Source: Myxococcota bacterium
GTDB taxonomy: Bacteria; Myxococcota; Polyangia; GCA-2747355; JAKLHH01
Assembly (NCBI GenBank): GCA_022710245.1
Contig: JAKLHH010000645.1
Span: forward strand, 1-5,234
Reading direction: 5' to 3'
Length of the DNA: 5,234 nt
The notes beneath the pieces are model-generated. The model saw only the letters and a list, made by a program, of their open reading frames with translations. It did not search any database and was not told the origin of the DNA. Position 1 is the stretch's first letter. Each line of letters starts with the position of its first letter. This document shows positions 4,787-5,234 of this stretch, one piece after another. The position numbers and the translations under genes are program-made.

Positions 4787-4812
4787 CTCGCGGCGAGGCG
4801 CGAAGCCGCGAG
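4787..4812. promoter_or_regulatory. 8-bp inverted repeat upstream of the sigma-54-like promoter
   Basis: CTCGCGGC (4787-4794) and GCCGCGAG (4805-4812) are perfect arms around a 10-bp spacer, overlapping a 10-bp palindrome GCGAGCTCGC (4782-4791). The dyad centre lies about 60 bp upstream of the predicted transcript start. Such dyads are the form of activator or repressor sites, but the GC-rich background makes chance occurrence plausible. Confidence 0.3.
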
Positions 4813-4960
4813 GCGATCCGCGCCGCGCTGACATGAGAGACACGCGCGCGAGTGACTTTCTGGCGACGGGGCGCGGGCGGGGGTCTGCCCCGCAGGGGAG
4901 AGGCGCTGTGGCAGGTGATCCCGAGAACGACGTGCCCAACTCGGGCTCTCCCAACGTACC
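4813..4960. other. Non-coding stretch between the promoter dyad and the CTAG tract
   Basis: No supported gene lies here. Open frames crossing it on either strand lack a Shine-Dalgarno and recognisable protein content. A small CCCC-GCA-GGGG stem lies within 4885-4905. Nothing else was found. Confidence 0.5.
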
Positions 4961-4976
4961 CTAGCTAGCTAGCTAG
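4961..4976. repeat. (CTAG)4 tetranucleotide tract
   Basis: Four perfect CTAG units are followed by C, giving a 14-bp palindrome GCTAGCTAGCTAGC at 4964-4977. CTAG is normally a scarce tetramer in bacterial genomes, so a tandem run is unusual. It marks the border between the GC-rich region and a lower-GC stretch to the right. Confidence 0.9.
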
Positions 4977-4996
4977 CAGCGTTCGGCGTTGAACGA

Positions 4997-5018
4997 TGCC
5001 GCCTTCGCTTCGGCGGCA
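4997..5018. other. 7-bp perfect hairpin near the coding remnant
   Basis: TGCCGCC and GGCGGCA pair around an eight-base TTCGCTTC loop. A second small inverted pair, GTTC-GGCGTT-GAAC (4981-4994), adjoins it. The position just inside the CTAG tract and beyond the 3' end of the minus-strand remnant would suit a terminator or the sub-terminal structure of a mobile element end, but no T-tract is present. Confidence 0.35.
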
Positions 5019-5026
5019 GCTTCAGA

Positions 5027-5233
5027 TCAGACCTCGCGTCGCCCTCGTAGCTGAAGAAGCTGCCCTACGCGATTGATTCGTTGAACGGGCACGTCGCGGA
5101 TGGCCTGGCAGACGATGGCGATGACGGCCCGTCTGCGACGAACACGAGGCACTCCGCCTCGTGGGCGCCAAGGGCGTGGAGGTAGGCCCAGAGCAGAATG
5201 AAGGGTCGCCGAGGTGGCGTAGATGACTATGGA
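5027..5233 (-). pseudogene. Degraded coding remnant, possibly transposase-derived (open at window edge)
   Basis: The minus strand is open from the right edge to a TGA at 5027-5029 (68 codons) and ends in a protein-like stretch (AVIAIVCQAIRDVPVQRINR). Within it, a second frame at 5128-5202 encodes a more convincing fragment containing LHALGAHEAECLVFVADG before losing sense. Protein-like pieces alternating between frames suggest a decayed gene with frameshifts. The A-D-G block after hydrophobic residues recalls the 'ADGA.WIW' region of some transposases, but the following tryptophans are absent. GC content is visibly lower (about 60% by eye in 5041-5100) than in the genes. The family call is a weak inference. 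Confidence 0.3.
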
Positions 5234-5234
5234 A

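Noticed and set aside
4638..4964. Plus-strand frame across the promoter region (and minus-strand frame 4709-4954)
   Set aside because: Both overlap the sigma-54-like promoter and leader of the exported-protein gene, lack a Shine-Dalgarno and show no protein-like pattern.

Overview
The window is GC-rich throughout the coding regions, with GC or C/G at most third codon positions. It carries exported lipoproteins with Ala/Ser/Pro or poly-Ser linkers, an outer-membrane beta-barrel protein of the type common in Myxococcota (resembling the TIGR04565 'outer membrane beta-barrel domain' family), and a sigma-54-like promoter. Together these point to a Gram-negative, myxobacterium-like organism (Myxococcota/Polyangia). 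This is inference from style and families; there is no marker gene in the window.

Layout, left to right. (1) 99-836 (+): a small cytoplasmic calcineurin-like metallophosphoesterase. (2) 855-1979 (-): an exported, lipid-anchored metallophosphoesterase of a different (purple-acid-phosphatase-like) type, tail to tail with the first. (3) 2055-2675 (-): an outer-membrane beta-barrel protein. (4) A 308-base divergent spacer, then 2984-3805 (+): an SH3b plus M23 (LytM-type) peptidoglycan endopeptidase lipoprotein. (5) 3824-4168 (-): a 12-cysteine DUF3795-type protein, tail to tail with the peptidase. (6) 4228-4680 (-): a small exported protein of unknown function. (7) 4681-5234: no intact gene. It holds the leader and a sigma-54-like promoter of gene 6, an 8-bp inverted repeat, a (CTAG)4 tract, a hairpin, and a lower-GC stretch that looks like a degraded, possibly transposase-derived, coding remnant on the minus strand.

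The genes do not form an obvious pathway or operon. Four of the six products appear to be exported, and three have plausible cell-envelope locations or roles (outer-membrane barrel, wall hydrolase, envelope phosphoesterase), so the region reads as ordinary envelope housekeeping or accessory content. No defence system, biosynthetic cluster, RNA gene or CRISPR array was found.

The most notable signals are regulatory. Both metallophosphoesterase genes lack a Shine-Dalgarno sequence and start 8-9 bases after near-identical extended -10 boxes (TGCTAGGCT and TGCTATGCT), each followed by the same CGGCGCGATG, which suggests leaderless transcripts. A third gene (DUF3795) has the related box TGCTACGGT further upstream plus a strong Shine-Dalgarno. 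The orphan exported gene at 4228-4680 instead has a good -24/-12 (sigma-54) match with a dyad behind it.
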